Positions 33,577 to 42,201 of a DNA stretch of 64,000 nucleotides are shown one piece after another. The notes under the pieces were generated by a model. The model was not told the DNA's origin and searched no databases. It saw only the letters and a program-made list of their open reading frames with translations. The stretch comes from Pseudorhodoferax sp. Leaf265 (lineage in GTDB: Bacteria; Pseudomonadota; Gammaproteobacteria; Burkholderiales; Burkholderiaceae_C). The stretch covers positions 124,001 through 188,000 of the forward strand of contig NZ_LMMT01000002.1 of NCBI RefSeq assembly GCF_001422365.1, read 5' to 3'. Every line of letters starts with the position of its first letter. Positions within the stretch are counted from its first letter, which is position 1. The translations under genes were made by a program, and so were the position numbers.

Positions 33577-33596
33577 ACCACTCCTTGCACACCGAG

Positions 33597-34574
33597 ATGA
33601 CCAACATCACCACCCGCCGACAAGCCCTGGCCCGCGTGGCCGCCCTGGGCGCGCTGCCCGTGTTGGGCAGCGCCGCTGCCCAGGCCTATCCGAACAAGCC
33701 CATCGAACTGATCGTGCCCTTCGCGGCCGGCGGCGGCACCGACGTGCTGGCGCGTGCGCTGGCCGAGGCCGCACGCCCGCACCTGGGCCAGAGCCTGATC
33801 GTCGTGAACCGCGCCGGCGCCAGCGGCGGCGTGGGCTGGGCCGAGCTCATCAACGCGCGGCCCGACGGCTACAAGCTGGCCATCATCACGGTGGAGATCA
33901 CCATGATCCCGCACATGGGCGTGGTGAAGTTCAGCGCCGACGATGTGCTGCCCATCGCACGCCTCAATGCCGACCCGGCCACCATCGCCGTGCGCACCGA
34001 GGCGCCGTACAGGACGGTGGAGGAATTCCTGGCCGCCGCACGCAAGGCGCCTGGCGACCTGCGCGTGGGCAATGCCGGCCCCGGCTCGCTGGGCCACCTG
34101 GCCGCCGCGGCGCTGGAGGACAAGGCCGGCGTGCAGCTCAACCATGTGCCCTTCCGCGGCGCCAACCCGGCCGTGCTGGACCTGATGGGCGGCCACATCG
34201 ACGCGGTGGCCGTGACGCCCGTGGAGGTGGCCACCTACGTGCAGGCCGGCAAGATCCGCCCGCTGGCCGTGATGGCCGACAAGCGCATCGCGGCCGGCTG
34301 GGAGCAGGTGCCCACGCTCAAGGAGCGCGGCATCGACCTCGTGGTCGGCGGCTGGCGCGGCCTGGCCGCGCCCAAGGGCACGCCGCCCGAGGCCCTGGCC
34401 GTGCTGCGCGAGGCCATGGCCAGGACGCTGCGCGAACCGGCCCTGCGCGAGACCATGGCCAAGCAGAACATGGGCGAGGGCTACCTGGACGAAGCGAACT
34501 TCAAGTCGCTGATCGCGCGGGACAACGCTACATTCCGCGAACTGATCCAACGCCTGGGCATCAAGCCGGCGTGA
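33597..34574 (+). CDS. Bug-family (TctC) periplasmic binding protein
   Basis: A 325-residue protein with a twin-arginine-like signal (TRRQALARVAALGALPVLGSAAAQA), then IELIVPFAAGGGTDVLARAL, VNRAGASGGVGWAEL and VPFRGANPAVLDLMGG. I take the ATG at 33597; a TTG upstream lies inside the repeat. It ends four bases into the next frame (GTGA), and the SDR gene follows directly, so the two are co-transcribed. The ligand is unknown. Confidence 0.9.
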   Translation: MTNITTRRQALARVAALGALPVLGSAAAQAYPNKPIELIVPFAAGGGTDVLARALAEAARPHLGQSLIVVNRAGASGGVGWAELINARPDGYKLAIITVEITMIPHMGVVKFSADDVLPIARLNADPATIAVRTEAPYRTVEEFLAAARKAPGDLRVGNAGPGSLGHLAAAALEDKAGVQLNHVPFRGANPAVLDLMGGHIDAVAVTPVEVATYVQAGKIRPLAVMADKRIAAGWEQVPTLKERGIDLVVGGWRGLAAPKGTPPEALAVLREAMARTLREPALRETMAKQNMGEGYLDEANFKSLIARDNATFRELIQRLGIKPA

Positions 34575-34591
34575 ACACCGAGGACGCAGAC

Positions 34592-35395
34592 ATGGGCAAC
34601 GAGACCTGGGGCCGCTTCGCCGGCAAGACGGCTTTCATCACGGGCGGCGCCAGCGGCCTGGGCCTGGCCAGCGCGCGCCGCCTGCTGCGCGAGGGCGCCA
34701 AGGTGGCGCTGGCCGACGTCAACGCGCACGAGCTGCGCCGCGTGGCCGAGGAACTCGCGCAGCCGGCCGGCCACGTGAGCTACCACGCGCTGGACGTGAC
34801 CAACGCGGCCCAGGTCGAGGAGGCCGTGGCCGCTGCCTGGCAGGCGCACGGGGCCATCGACGTGCTGGTCAACAGCGCGGGCGTGAGCTTCCAGGGCTCG
34901 GTGCTGGACACGCCCATCGAGGCCTGGCGCCGCGTGCTGGACATCAACCTGACCGGCTCCTACCTCACCACCCAGGCCGTGGCGCGGCGCATGGTGGAGC
35001 GGCGCCAGGGCCGCATCGTCATGATCGCTTCGATCTCGGGCCAGCAGGTCTGGTCCGGCCGCGTGGCCTACTGTTCGTCCAAGGGTGCGGTGCTGGCGCT
35101 GGCCAAGTCGTGCGCGATCGACCTCGCGCCCTTCGGCATCACGGTCAACTCGGTCTCGCCCGGCCCCATCGAAACGGCGCAGACCGCCAACCTGCACGGC
35201 CCCGTGATCCGCCAGGCCATCGTGCAGGCCACGCCGATGGCCCGCTACGGCCAGGCCGACGAGGTGGCCGACGCCATCGCTTTCCTGGCCAGCGACGACG
35301 CGCGCTTCGTCAACGGCCACGACCTCGTGGTCGATGGGGGACTCACGAGCGCGGCTATCCTGTACGACCTCAAGCAGAACCCGCAGAACGCATGA
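34592..35395 (+). CDS. Short-chain dehydrogenase/reductase
   Basis: A 267-residue classical SDR: TGGASGLGLASARRL dinucleotide loop, ADVNAHEL with the acidic residue selecting NAD, LDVTN, NSAGVSF, the catalytic serine (MIASISGQQV), the YxxxK pair (YCSSKGA) and the tail DLVVDGGLTS. A GTG at 34571 overlaps the Bug stop, but the ATG at 34592 has GAGGA seven bases before it and is preferred. Placed after a Bug gene and before a HAD phosphatase, it could oxidise a sugar or hydroxy acid imported by that Bug system; this is inference. Confidence 0.88.
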   Translation: MGNETWGRFAGKTAFITGGASGLGLASARRLLREGAKVALADVNAHELRRVAEELAQPAGHVSYHALDVTNAAQVEEAVAAAWQAHGAIDVLVNSAGVSFQGSVLDTPIEAWRRVLDINLTGSYLTTQAVARRMVERRQGRIVMIASISGQQVWSGRVAYCSSKGAVLALAKSCAIDLAPFGITVNSVSPGPIETAQTANLHGPVIRQAIVQATPMARYGQADEVADAIAFLASDDARFVNGHDLVVDGGLTSAAILYDLKQNPQNA

Positions 35396-35453
35396 GCACC
35401 GCCGGGCCGCCCCAAGGGGCTCGGCACCGCAGTGCGAAGCACGAAGGCATCCA

Positions 35454-36089
35454 ATGAATTCCATCCGCGCCCTGATCTTCGACTGCGACGGCACGCTGGT
35501 CGACAGCGAGCCCTGGCTCGTGGAGGCCATGCTGGCCGAGGGCGCGCTGCATGGATTGCCTGAAACGGCGCGCGCCGTGCTGGACGCGCAGCGCGGCGCC
35601 CCCATGTCGCGCCAGATCGGCGTGGTGGCCGAGCGCAGCAGCCAGCCGCTGCCGGCCGACTTCGAAGACCGCGTGCGTGCGCGCATGGCCGGCTACTTCA
35701 AGGCGCACCTGCAACCCATCGAAGGTGCGCTGGAGCTCGTGCGCGGCCTGCAGCTGCCGTTCTGCGTGGCCTCCAACGGGCCGCGCCACAAGATCGAGCT
35801 CGTGCTGGGCCTCACGGGGCTGCTGCCCTGGTTCGAGGGCCGCATCTTCAGCGCCTACGACATCGGTGCCTGGAAGCCTGCGCCCGACCTGTTCCTGCAC
35901 GCCGCGCGCGCCATCGGCTTCGCGCCCGCCGAATGCGCGGTGGTCGAGGACAGCGCCTCGGGCATCGCGGCGGGCATCGCCGCCGGCATGCGCGTGTTCG
36001 CGCTCGGCGAGCATCCGGCCGACCTGCCCGCTTCGGTGCAGCGCATCGCCGGCCTGTCGGCCCTGCAGGGCAGCCTGGCCGCGCACTGA
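35454..36089 (+). CDS. HAD-superfamily sugar-phosphate phosphatase
   Basis: A 211-residue hydrolase of the beta-phosphoglucomutase/phosphatase group. Motif I is IFDCDGTLVDSE with the nucleophile aspartate and the acid-base two residues later, motif II is VASNGP, motif III the lysine in WKPAPDLF and motif IV VVEDSASG. A helical cap (about 17-80) sits after motif I. It resembles YieH/Gph-like enzymes that dephosphorylate small sugar phosphates. It follows the SDR by 58 bases. Confidence 0.88.
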   Translation: MNSIRALIFDCDGTLVDSEPWLVEAMLAEGALHGLPETARAVLDAQRGAPMSRQIGVVAERSSQPLPADFEDRVRARMAGYFKAHLQPIEGALELVRGLQLPFCVASNGPRHKIELVLGLTGLLPWFEGRIFSAYDIGAWKPAPDLFLHAARAIGFAPAECAVVEDSASGIAAGIAAGMRVFALGEHPADLPASVQRIAGLSALQGSLAAH

Positions 36090-36139
36090 GAGCACCACAA
36101 GAACATGACGATTCCATCCACCCGACGAGGAGACACACC

Positions 36140-37150
36140 ATGCATCACACATCTGGCACGGCCACCACGCGCCGCACCGCCCTGCAACACGGCCTGGCCG
36201 CAGTTGCAGCCATCGCCAGCCCGCTGAGCTTCGCCCAGGGCGCCTGGCCCACCAAGCCCGTCACGCTGGTCGTGGGCTACCCGCCCGGCGGCCAGACCGA
36301 CTTCGCCGGCCGCATGGTCACGGCCGGCATGCAGGCCGTGCTGGGCCAGGGCGTGGTCATCGACAACAAGGCCGGCGCCGGCGGCAACATCGGCACCGAC
36401 AACGTCGTGAAGGCCGCGCCCGACGGCTACCGCCTGCTGGTGGGCAACGGCAACATCACGCTGAACCCGCACACCTACCGCAACACGGCCATGGCCGACC
36501 CGCTCAAGCTGACGCCCATCGGCTTGCTGCTGACCTCCTCGCTGATCCTGGCGGTGCCCAACACCGTGCCGGCCAAGAACCTCAAGGAGTTCGTCGAGTG
36601 GGTCAAGGCCCAGGACAAGGCCGGCAAGGACATCGACTACGCCAGCGCCGGCCCCGGCAGTCTCACGCACGCGAGCATGGAGCTGTTCCGCGACCGCATC
36701 GGCAAGCCCAAGATGAACCACGTGCCCTACAAGGGCAGCGGCCCGGCCATGACCGACCTGATCGCCGGCCGCGTGAGCGCCATGTTCGACGCGGCATCGG
36801 TCATCGCGCCCTTCATCAAGTCGGGCCAGCTGCGCCCGCTGCTGGTGACGGGCGCCCAGCGCGTGCCGGCCTTCCCCGACATCCCGACCGCGGCCGAGGC
36901 CGGCGTGAAAGACTTCGAGGTGATTTCCTTCATCGGCCTGTACGGCCCGCCCGGCCTGTCGGCCGACATCGTGGCCAAGGCCAATGCGGCGATGAACACC
37001 GCGCTCAAGGACCCCAAGATCGTCAGCGGCATCACCGAACGCGGCGACGAAGTGGGCGGCGGCACGCCCGAGCAACTGGCCAAGATGACGCGCTACTACT
37101 TCGACCTGTGGCGCGACATCGTGAAGGCCAACGACATCCGGGCGGAGTGA
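36140..37150 (+). CDS. Bug-family (TctC) periplasmic binding protein
   Basis: A 336-residue binding protein. A signal region with two arginines (TTRRTALQHGLAAVAAIASPLSFAQ) is followed by LVVGYPPGGQTDFAGRMV, DNKAGAGGNIGTDNV and VPYKGSGPAMTDLIAGRV. The ATG at 36140 follows GAGGAG. It is 50 bases after the HAD gene and closes this catabolic-looking run; its 3' end nearly touches the convergent MocR gene. Fourth Bug protein in the window and again without TctA/TctB. Confidence 0.9.
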   Translation: MHHTSGTATTRRTALQHGLAAVAAIASPLSFAQGAWPTKPVTLVVGYPPGGQTDFAGRMVTAGMQAVLGQGVVIDNKAGAGGNIGTDNVVKAAPDGYRLLVGNGNITLNPHTYRNTAMADPLKLTPIGLLLTSSLILAVPNTVPAKNLKEFVEWVKAQDKAGKDIDYASAGPGSLTHASMELFRDRIGKPKMNHVPYKGSGPAMTDLIAGRVSAMFDAASVIAPFIKSGQLRPLLVTGAQRVPAFPDIPTAAEAGVKDFEVISFIGLYGPPGLSADIVAKANAAMNTALKDPKIVSGITERGDEVGGGTPEQLAKMTRYYFDLWRDIVKANDIRAE

Positions 37151-37153
37151 GGC

Positions 37154-38524
37154 TCAGGCCGGCGGTAGCGCCTCGCGCACCGCCTGCAGCGCGCGGCCGC
37201 AGTCGTCGCGCGTGAGCCCGCCGCCCAGGCACAGGCGCAGCGCTTCGGGCGGCTGGCGGTCGGTGGAGAAGGCCGTGCCGTCCACGGCGGCGATGCCCAG
37301 CGCACGCAGCTCGGCTGCGATGCGTGTGGCCGGGCTGCTCTCGCTGTCCGAGGCCAGCACCGGCAGCCAGCCATGGAAGCCATGCGGCTGCGTGCGCACG
37401 CCATGCGGCCCCAGCAGCTGGCGCATCTGCGTGCTGCGCCAGGCGCATTCGGCGCGCACGGCCTGCAGCACGGCCTCGGCTTGGCCGTTCTCCATCCAGT
37501 TGGCGACGATGGCGTTGACGAGCGGCGAGGCCATCACGGTGGTGGCGCGCAGCGCGCCGGCCAGGCGCAGATGCGCTGCGGCCGAGGGCGCCTGCACGTA
37601 GGCCACGCGCAGGCCCGCACCCAGCCACTTGGACATGCCGCTCACGTAGTACACGAGGTCGGGCGCGAATTCGGCCATGGACGGTGGGATCGCGGCCGGC
37701 AGCATGCCGTAGGCATCGTCCTCGATGAGGGGAATGCTGTAGCGCAGCGCGATGTCGGCGATCTGCTCGCGTCGTTTGATCGGCAGCGTGGCCGTGGTCG
37801 GGTTGTGCAGGTTGGGGCACAGGTGCAGCGCCCCGATGGGCGTGCTCTTGCATGCGGCCTCGAAGTCGTCGGGCACGAGGCCCAGTTCGTCCATGGCCAG
37901 CGGGTGCAGGCGGGTGCCCAACTGCGCGGCGATGGCCTTGATGCCGGGGTAGGTCAGCGCCTCCACGCACAGGCTCTGGCCGGGCTTGACGAGCAGCGAC
38001 ACCAGCGCCAGCAGCACGGCATGGATGCCGGGCGCCACCAGCACGCGCGCGGCATCGGCCTCCACCCATTGGGACAACCACTGCGCGCCGAGCGCGCGGT
38101 CGCGCGGCGTGCCGCCGAAGTCCTGGTAGCGCATCAGGTCGTGCAGCGGTACGGCGGCCAGGCCGGCGTTGGCGCCTTCCAGCAGCGCCTGCATGGCGGG
38201 GTGGTCCTCGATCTCGGGCGGCATGTTCATCGTCATCTCGGCGCCGGTGCCGGCCCGCAGCGGCAGGCCGATGAAGGAGCCGCGCACGAACGAGCCCATG
38301 CCGGGCCGCGAGGCGATCAGCCCGCGCTCGCGCGCCTCGGCGAAGCCGCGCACCACGGTCGTGTAGTTCAGCTGCAGTCGGGCGGCCAGCTCGCGCAGCG
38401 GCGGCAGGCGCTCCCGCGGCGCGAGGCGGCCCTGCTGCAGGTCCTCGGCGATCAGGTCGGGGATCAGCTGGTAGGCCGGCAGCGGGCTGGACTTGAGGCG
38501 GTGGACCCAGTGGGCGAAGGGCAT
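37154..38524 (-). CDS. MocR-type regulator (GntR helix-turn-helix plus aminotransferase fold)
   Basis: A 456-residue PLP-dependent transcription factor. The GntR winged helix (about 10-80: YQLIPDLIAEDLQQGRL, LPPLRELAARLQLNYTTVVRGF) is joined to an aminotransferase class I domain with the PLP lysine K299 in SGMSKWLG and an aspartate/tyrosine pair (LIEDDAYG) that hold the cofactor. Such proteins sense an amino compound by forming an aldimine. It is divergent from the Nit1C cluster and so probably controls it; three direct repeats lie in the shared gap. Confidence 0.92.
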   Translation of the reverse strand: MPFAHWVHRLKSSPLPAYQLIPDLIAEDLQQGRLAPRERLPPLRELAARLQLNYTTVVRGFAEARERGLIASRPGMGSFVRGSFIGLPLRAGTGAEMTMNMPPEIEDHPAMQALLEGANAGLAAVPLHDLMRYQDFGGTPRDRALGAQWLSQWVEADAARVLVAPGIHAVLLALVSLLVKPGQSLCVEALTYPGIKAIAAQLGTRLHPLAMDELGLVPDDFEAACKSTPIGALHLCPNLHNPTTATLPIKRREQIADIALRYSIPLIEDDAYGMLPAAIPPSMAEFAPDLVYYVSGMSKWLGAGLRVAYVQAPSAAAHLRLAGALRATTVMASPLVNAIVANWMENGQAEAVLQAVRAECAWRSTQMRQLLGPHGVRTQPHGFHGWLPVLASDSESSPATRIAAELRALGIAAVDGTAFSTDRQPPEALRLCLGGGLTRDDCGRALQAVREALPPA

Positions 38525-38806
38525 GCGGCGAGTTTGCCTGCTGCACGGGCTGATTGCATGGCCGCGTCCGGCGCAGCTTGGTGCATGCCGTCCATTGATC
38601 GGGTGCATTGATTGCATGGCCGGCGCGTTGTGCTGGTGCATGGGGCGCACGGCCTGCGCGGCCCGCCACAGGGCGTGCGAAGGCCCTGACGCTGCTTTGA
38701 TCGGTCCTTGATCGCATGGTCTTGCGCCGGCCTGGTACGTCCTTCGCAAAGCGACAGGCGTCCGGCCATTCCGCCGGCCACCCAACCCAACCGCACGAGG
38801 ACCACC
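38525..38806. promoter_or_regulatory. MocR / Nit1C control region with three direct repeats
   Basis: The 282-base gap contains TGATTGCATGGCCG at 38551-38564, the same 14 bases at 38609-38622, and a close third copy TGATCGCATGGTC at 38709-38721. All point the same way. MocR regulators usually bind direct repeats, so these are good candidate sites for the regulator encoded on the left. GAGG at 38796-38799 is the ribosome site of the first Nit1C gene. Confidence 0.6.
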
Positions 38807-39289
38807 ATGCCCCAAGTCACGCACCCCGCCCACCGCAACGGCGACTTCCTGGTCGACTACGAAGAGAAGGTCTTCGAGGACGTGAAGGCCGAACCCGGCG
38901 AGAAGGCCCTGGTCACCTTCCACACCGTGGCCTTCGAAGGCTCCATCGGCTTCGTGAACCTGCTGCAGGCCACGCGCCTGCAGCGCAAGGGCTACGACAC
39001 CTCGGTGCTGCTGTACGGCCCGGGCGTCACGCTGGGCGTCAAGCGCGGCTTCCCGAAGATCGGCGACGAGGCCTTCCCCGGCCACCAGAACTTCAACAAC
39101 CAGATCACCAAGTTCATCGCCGAGGGCGGCAAGGTCTACGCCTGCCGCTTCGCGCTGCAGGCGCTGTACGGCCACGGCGAGGGTTCGCTGATCGAGGGCG
39201 TGCGCCCGATCAACCCGCTCGACGTGCTGGACATCGTGCTGCTCCACAAAAAGGCCGGCGCGGTGATCATCGACACCTGGACGCTGTAA
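38807..39289 (+). CDS. MSMEG_0572/Sll0783-family nitrogen starvation protein (Nit1C)
   Basis: A 160-residue protein, first gene of the Nit1C cluster. It has a DsrE-like start ([25 protein letters not shown]) and conserved stretches [14 protein letters not shown] and [18 protein letters not shown]. The family is named for Mycobacterium smegmatis MSMEG_0572 and Synechocystis Sll0783, both induced by nitrogen shortage; the biochemical role is not known. Identified by sequence pattern and by the exact order of the following genes. Confidence 0.88.
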   Translation: MPQVTHPAHRNGDFLVDYEEKVFEDVKAEPGEKALVTFHTVAFEGSIGFVNLLQATRLQRKGYDTSVLLYGPGVTLGVKRGFPKIGDEAFPGHQNFNNQITKFIAEGGKVYACRFALQALYGHGEGSLIEGVRPINPLDVLDIVLLHKKAGAVIIDTWTL

Positions 39290-39290
39290 A

Positions 39291-39416
39291 TGACCACCCC
39301 GTTTGGCTGGCTCACTGCGTGTAGCCATCCCATACCCCTCAAGGGGCGCCGCCAGCGGCCTGGCAGAGCCAGTTCCGCGGCGTCCGCCGGCACGGCCTGC
39401 TTCGCGGCCTCTTGTA
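39291..39416. repeat. Dispersed intergenic repeat, copy B
   Basis: This lies between the first and second Nit1C genes and is a second copy of the element at 33453-33576. Here the first hairpin is CCCCTCAAGGGG rather than a pure C/G run, while GCCGCCAGCGGC, CTGGCAGAGCCAG and the CGCGGCCTCTTG end are kept. It begins right after the stop codon of the gene before it, as copy A does, so both copies lie in the 3' untranslated position. Confidence 0.85.
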
Positions 39417-39456
39417 CCGTGTCGTGCGACGCGCCGCTGTGCGAAGGAGACGGCGC

Positions 39457-40464
39457 ATGAGCACCCCGCACCGCACCGTCCGCGCTGCGGCGGCGCAGAT
39501 CGCGCCCGATCTCACGAGCGCCGACGGCACGCTGGCGCGCGTTCTGCAGACCCTGCGCGACGCCGCGAAGCAGGGCGTGGAGCTGATCGTCTTCCCCGAG
39601 ACCTTCGTGCCCTACTACCCCTACTTCTCGTTCGTGCAGCCCCCCGTGCTGCAGGGCGCGGACCACCTGCTGCTGATGCAGCGCGCGCCCACGGTGCCCG
39701 GCCCGCTGACCGACGCCGTGGCCGCCGCCGCGCGCGAGCACGGCATGGTGGTGGCGTTGGGCGTCAACGAGCGCGACCACGGCAGCCTGTACAACACGCA
39801 GCTGGTGTTCGATGCCGACGGCCGGCTCGTGCTCAAGCGCCGCAAGATCACGCCGACCTACCACGAGCGCATGGTCTGGGGCCAGGGCGACGGCGCCGGC
39901 CTCACGGCCGTGGACACGCGCGTGGGCCGTGTCGGCGCGCTGGCCTGCTGGGAGCACTACAACCCGCTGGCCCGCTACGCGCTGATGGCCGAACACGAAG
40001 AGATCCACTGCGCGCAGTTCCCGGGCTCGCTGGTCGGCCCGATCTTCGCGGACCAGATGGGCGTGACGATCCGCCACCATGCGCTGGAGTCGGGCTGCTT
40101 CGTCGTGAATGCGACAGGCTGGCTGCACGACGCGCAGATCCAGTCCGTGACGCCCGACGAGAAGCTGCAGGGCGCGCTGCGCGGCGGCTGCCACACGGCC
40201 ATCGTCTCGCCCGAAGGCAAGTACCTGGCCGAGCCCTTGACCGAGGGCGAGGGCCTGGTGGTCGCCGACCTCGACTTCGCGCTGATCGCCAAGCGCAAAC
40301 GCATGATGGATTCGGTGGGCCACTACGCGCGGCCCGAGCTGCTGCGCCTGGCGATCCGGCGCGATGCGGCGCGCACGACGATGCCCTTGCCCGATGGCGA
40401 GGCGCTGCTCGACGAAGCCGACCTTCCCCTTGAAACCGACGCGCCGCTGCGCCGCGTCGCCTGA
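39457..40464 (+). CDS. nitC: Nit1C nitrilase
   Basis: A 335-residue nitrilase-superfamily enzyme with the full catalytic triad: glutamate in [11 protein letters not shown], lysine in [12 protein letters not shown] and the nucleophile cysteine in [14 protein letters not shown]. The YYPY and CWEHYNPL motifs are those of true nitrilases that convert nitriles to acids and ammonia. Its Synechocystis relative (Sll0784) and the NitC of a cyanide-using Pseudomonas belong to the same group. The ATG at 39457 follows AAGGAGA. It lies behind the repeat, 167 bases from the preceding gene. Confidence 0.93.
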   Translation: MSTPHRTVRAAAAQIAPDLTSADGTLARVLQTLRDAAKQGVELIVFPETFVPYYPYFSFVQPPVLQGADHLLLMQRAPTVPGPLTDAVAAAAREHGMVVALGVNERDHGSLYNTQLVFDADGRLVLKRRKITPTYHERMVWGQGDGAGLTAVDTRVGRVGALACWEHYNPLARYALMAEHEEIHCAQFPGSLVGPIFADQMGVTIRHHALESGCFVVNATGWLHDAQIQSVTPDEKLQGALRGGCHTAIVSPEGKYLAEPLTEGEGLVVADLDFALIAKRKRMMDSVGHYARPELLRLAIRRDAARTTMPLPDGEALLDEADLPLETDAPLRRVA

Positions 40465-40480
40465 CCTTGGAGCCCCGTCC

Positions 40481-41620
40481 ATGACCACCGTCGTCCTCGA
40501 ACCCGCAGAGACCTCTGCCGAGAGCGCACGCCAGCTCATGACCGAGCTGCAGAGCCAGGGCCTGCGCCTGGTCGATCCCGGCGCGGGCGCGGCCAGCCGG
40601 CGCGGCGGGGCCGGCCCGTCCGACCACAAGGCCGTGACCGTGGACGGCGTGACGCTGATGGTGCCGGTCCACACGGCCACGGCCTTCAGCTCGCCCTTCG
40701 TCGCCGAGGCGCCTGGGCCGGACGGCCGCAGCGTCCTGCGCCGGGGCAGCATTCCGATTGCCAGCATCGCGTTCCCGCGCGCGCCGCGCTTCTACGGGCT
40801 GCAGACGGCCGAGGGAATTCCGTACAACCAGATCGCCACCTTGCACGGTGCCGACGTGCTGGCCACCACCGTGCTGCAGACCTGCATCCGCTACGAGAGC
40901 CGGCGCAAGGCCTGCAAGTTCTGCGCGATCGGCCAGTCGCTCGCGGCCGGCCGCACCATCGCGCGCAAGACGCCGGCCCAGCTGGCCGAGGTGGCCAAGG
41001 CCGCCGTGGAACTCGACGGCGTCAGGCACATGGTCATGACCACGGGCACGCCGCCCACGCCCGACCGCGGCGCGCAGATCCTGTGCGAGAGTGCACAGGC
41101 CATCCGCGCCGCCGTGGACCTGCCGCTGCAGGCCCAGTGCGAGCCGCCCGACACCGACGCATGGTTCCAGCGCCTGAAGGACGCTGGCGTGGACACGCTG
41201 GGGATGCACCTGGAAGTGATCGGCGAAGCACTGCGGCGCCAGATCCTGCCCGGCAAGGCCGAGGTGCCCATGGCGCGCTACTGGGACGCCTTCGCCGCGG
41301 CGGTCGAGGTGTTCGGCCGCGGCCAGGTCAGCACCTACTTGCTGGCCGGCCTGGGCGACAGCGCCGAGACCCTGCTGTCCACCAGCCGGCGCCTGCTGGA
41401 CCTGGGCGTCTACCCCTTCGTCGTGCCCTTCGTGCCGATCAGCGGCACACCGCTGGAGGACCGGGCCGCACCCACGCCGGCGTTCATGCGCAGCGTGCTG
41501 GAGCCGCTGGGCGCGATGGTGGCGGATGCCGGCGTGCGCGCGTCCGACATCAAGGCCGGCTGCGGGCGCTGCGCGGCCTGCTCGACCCTGTCGCGCTACG
41601 AAGCGCCCCTGGCCGCTTGA
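40481..41620 (+). CDS. MSMEG_0568-family radical SAM protein (Nit1C)
   Basis: A 379-residue radical SAM enzyme. The cluster motif reads [14 protein letters not shown], giving CX9CX2C rather than the usual CX3CX2C, a feature expected for this small family. The barrel follows ([39 protein letters not shown]), and a C-terminal CxxCxxC (CGRCAAC) may hold a second iron-sulfur site. Substrate and reaction are unknown. It starts 16 bases after nitC. Confidence 0.9.
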   Translation: MTTVVLEPAETSAESARQLMTELQSQGLRLVDPGAGAASRRGGAGPSDHKAVTVDGVTLMVPVHTATAFSSPFVAEAPGPDGRSVLRRGSIPIASIAFPRAPRFYGLQTAEGIPYNQIATLHGADVLATTVLQTCIRYESRRKACKFCAIGQSLAAGRTIARKTPAQLAEVAKAAVELDGVRHMVMTTGTPPTPDRGAQILCESAQAIRAAVDLPLQAQCEPPDTDAWFQRLKDAGVDTLGMHLEVIGEALRRQILPGKAEVPMARYWDAFAAAVEVFGRGQVSTYLLAGLGDSAETLLSTSRRLLDLGVYPFVVPFVPISGTPLEDRAAPTPAFMRSVLEPLGAMVADAGVRASDIKAGCGRCAACSTLSRYEAPLAA

Positions 41621-41631
41621 AGGAGACGCAG

Positions 41632-42201
41632 ATGCTGACCGCCCACGCCATCCCCTGGTGCGATCTCGCCACCGACTACCGGCCGCAGGCCTTCCGCGTG
41701 CAATGGGCCAGCGATGGCTGGATGCTGCGCGAGGCGGCAGCCCTGCGCCGCCAGGTGTTCTGCACCGAGCAGGGCTTGTTCGACGGCGACGACCGCGACG
41801 CGATCGACGCCGACCCCAGCCTGCACACCCTGGTCGCGCTGTCGGTCCTGGCTGGCGAGGCCGACCAGATGGTGGGCACGGTGCGCATCCACGAGGCCTC
41901 GCCCGGCCTGTGGTGGGGTTCGCGCCTGGCGGTGCGGCGCGCGTTCCGCCAGAGCAGCGCGCTGGGCACCGAGCTGATCCGCCTGGCCGTCAGCAGCGCA
42001 CATGCGCTGGGCTGCCACGAGTTCCTGGCCCATGTGCAGGCGCAGAACGTGCCGCTGTTCGAGCGCCTGCACTGGCAGGTGCTGGACGAGATGGTGCTGC
42101 ACGGGCGCGTGCACGCGCTGATGCGGGCCGACCTCGCGCACTACCCGCCCTGCGACACGCCGTACGCGGGCTTCGTCGTTTCGCCGCGGAGGACGTCATG
42201 A
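41632..42201 (+). CDS. MSMEG_0567/Sll0786-family N-acetyltransferase (Nit1C)
   Basis: A 189-residue GNAT-fold protein. The acetyl-CoA region is seen as WGSRLAVRRAFRQSSALGTELIRLAV, and a further conserved stretch is EFLAHVQAQNVPLFERLHW. The N-terminus (REAAALRRQVFCTEQGLFDGDD) resembles acyl-homoserine-lactone/GNAT starts. AGGAG lies right before the ATG. Its acceptor is unknown; cluster position places it between the radical SAM and AIR-synthase-like steps. Confidence 0.87.
   Translation: MLTAHAIPWCDLATDYRPQAFRVQWASDGWMLREAAALRRQVFCTEQGLFDGDDRDAIDADPSLHTLVALSVLAGEADQMVGTVRIHEASPGLWWGSRLAVRRAFRQSSALGTELIRLAVSSAHALGCHEFLAHVQAQNVPLFERLHWQVLDEMVLHGRVHALMRADLAHYPPCDTPYAGFVVSPRRTS

Noticed and set aside
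34571-34591. GTG start of the SDR overlapping the Bug stop
   Set aside because: No ribosome site precedes it, while the ATG at 34592 has GAGGA seven bases upstream and begins close to the dinucleotide fold.
35396-35453. Possible second kind of dispersed repeat (CCGCCCCAAGGGG ... GCAGTGCGAAGCACGAAGG) before the HAD gene
   Set aside because: It resembles intergenic elements I associate with this bacterial family, but only one copy is seen here, so it cannot be supported from the window.
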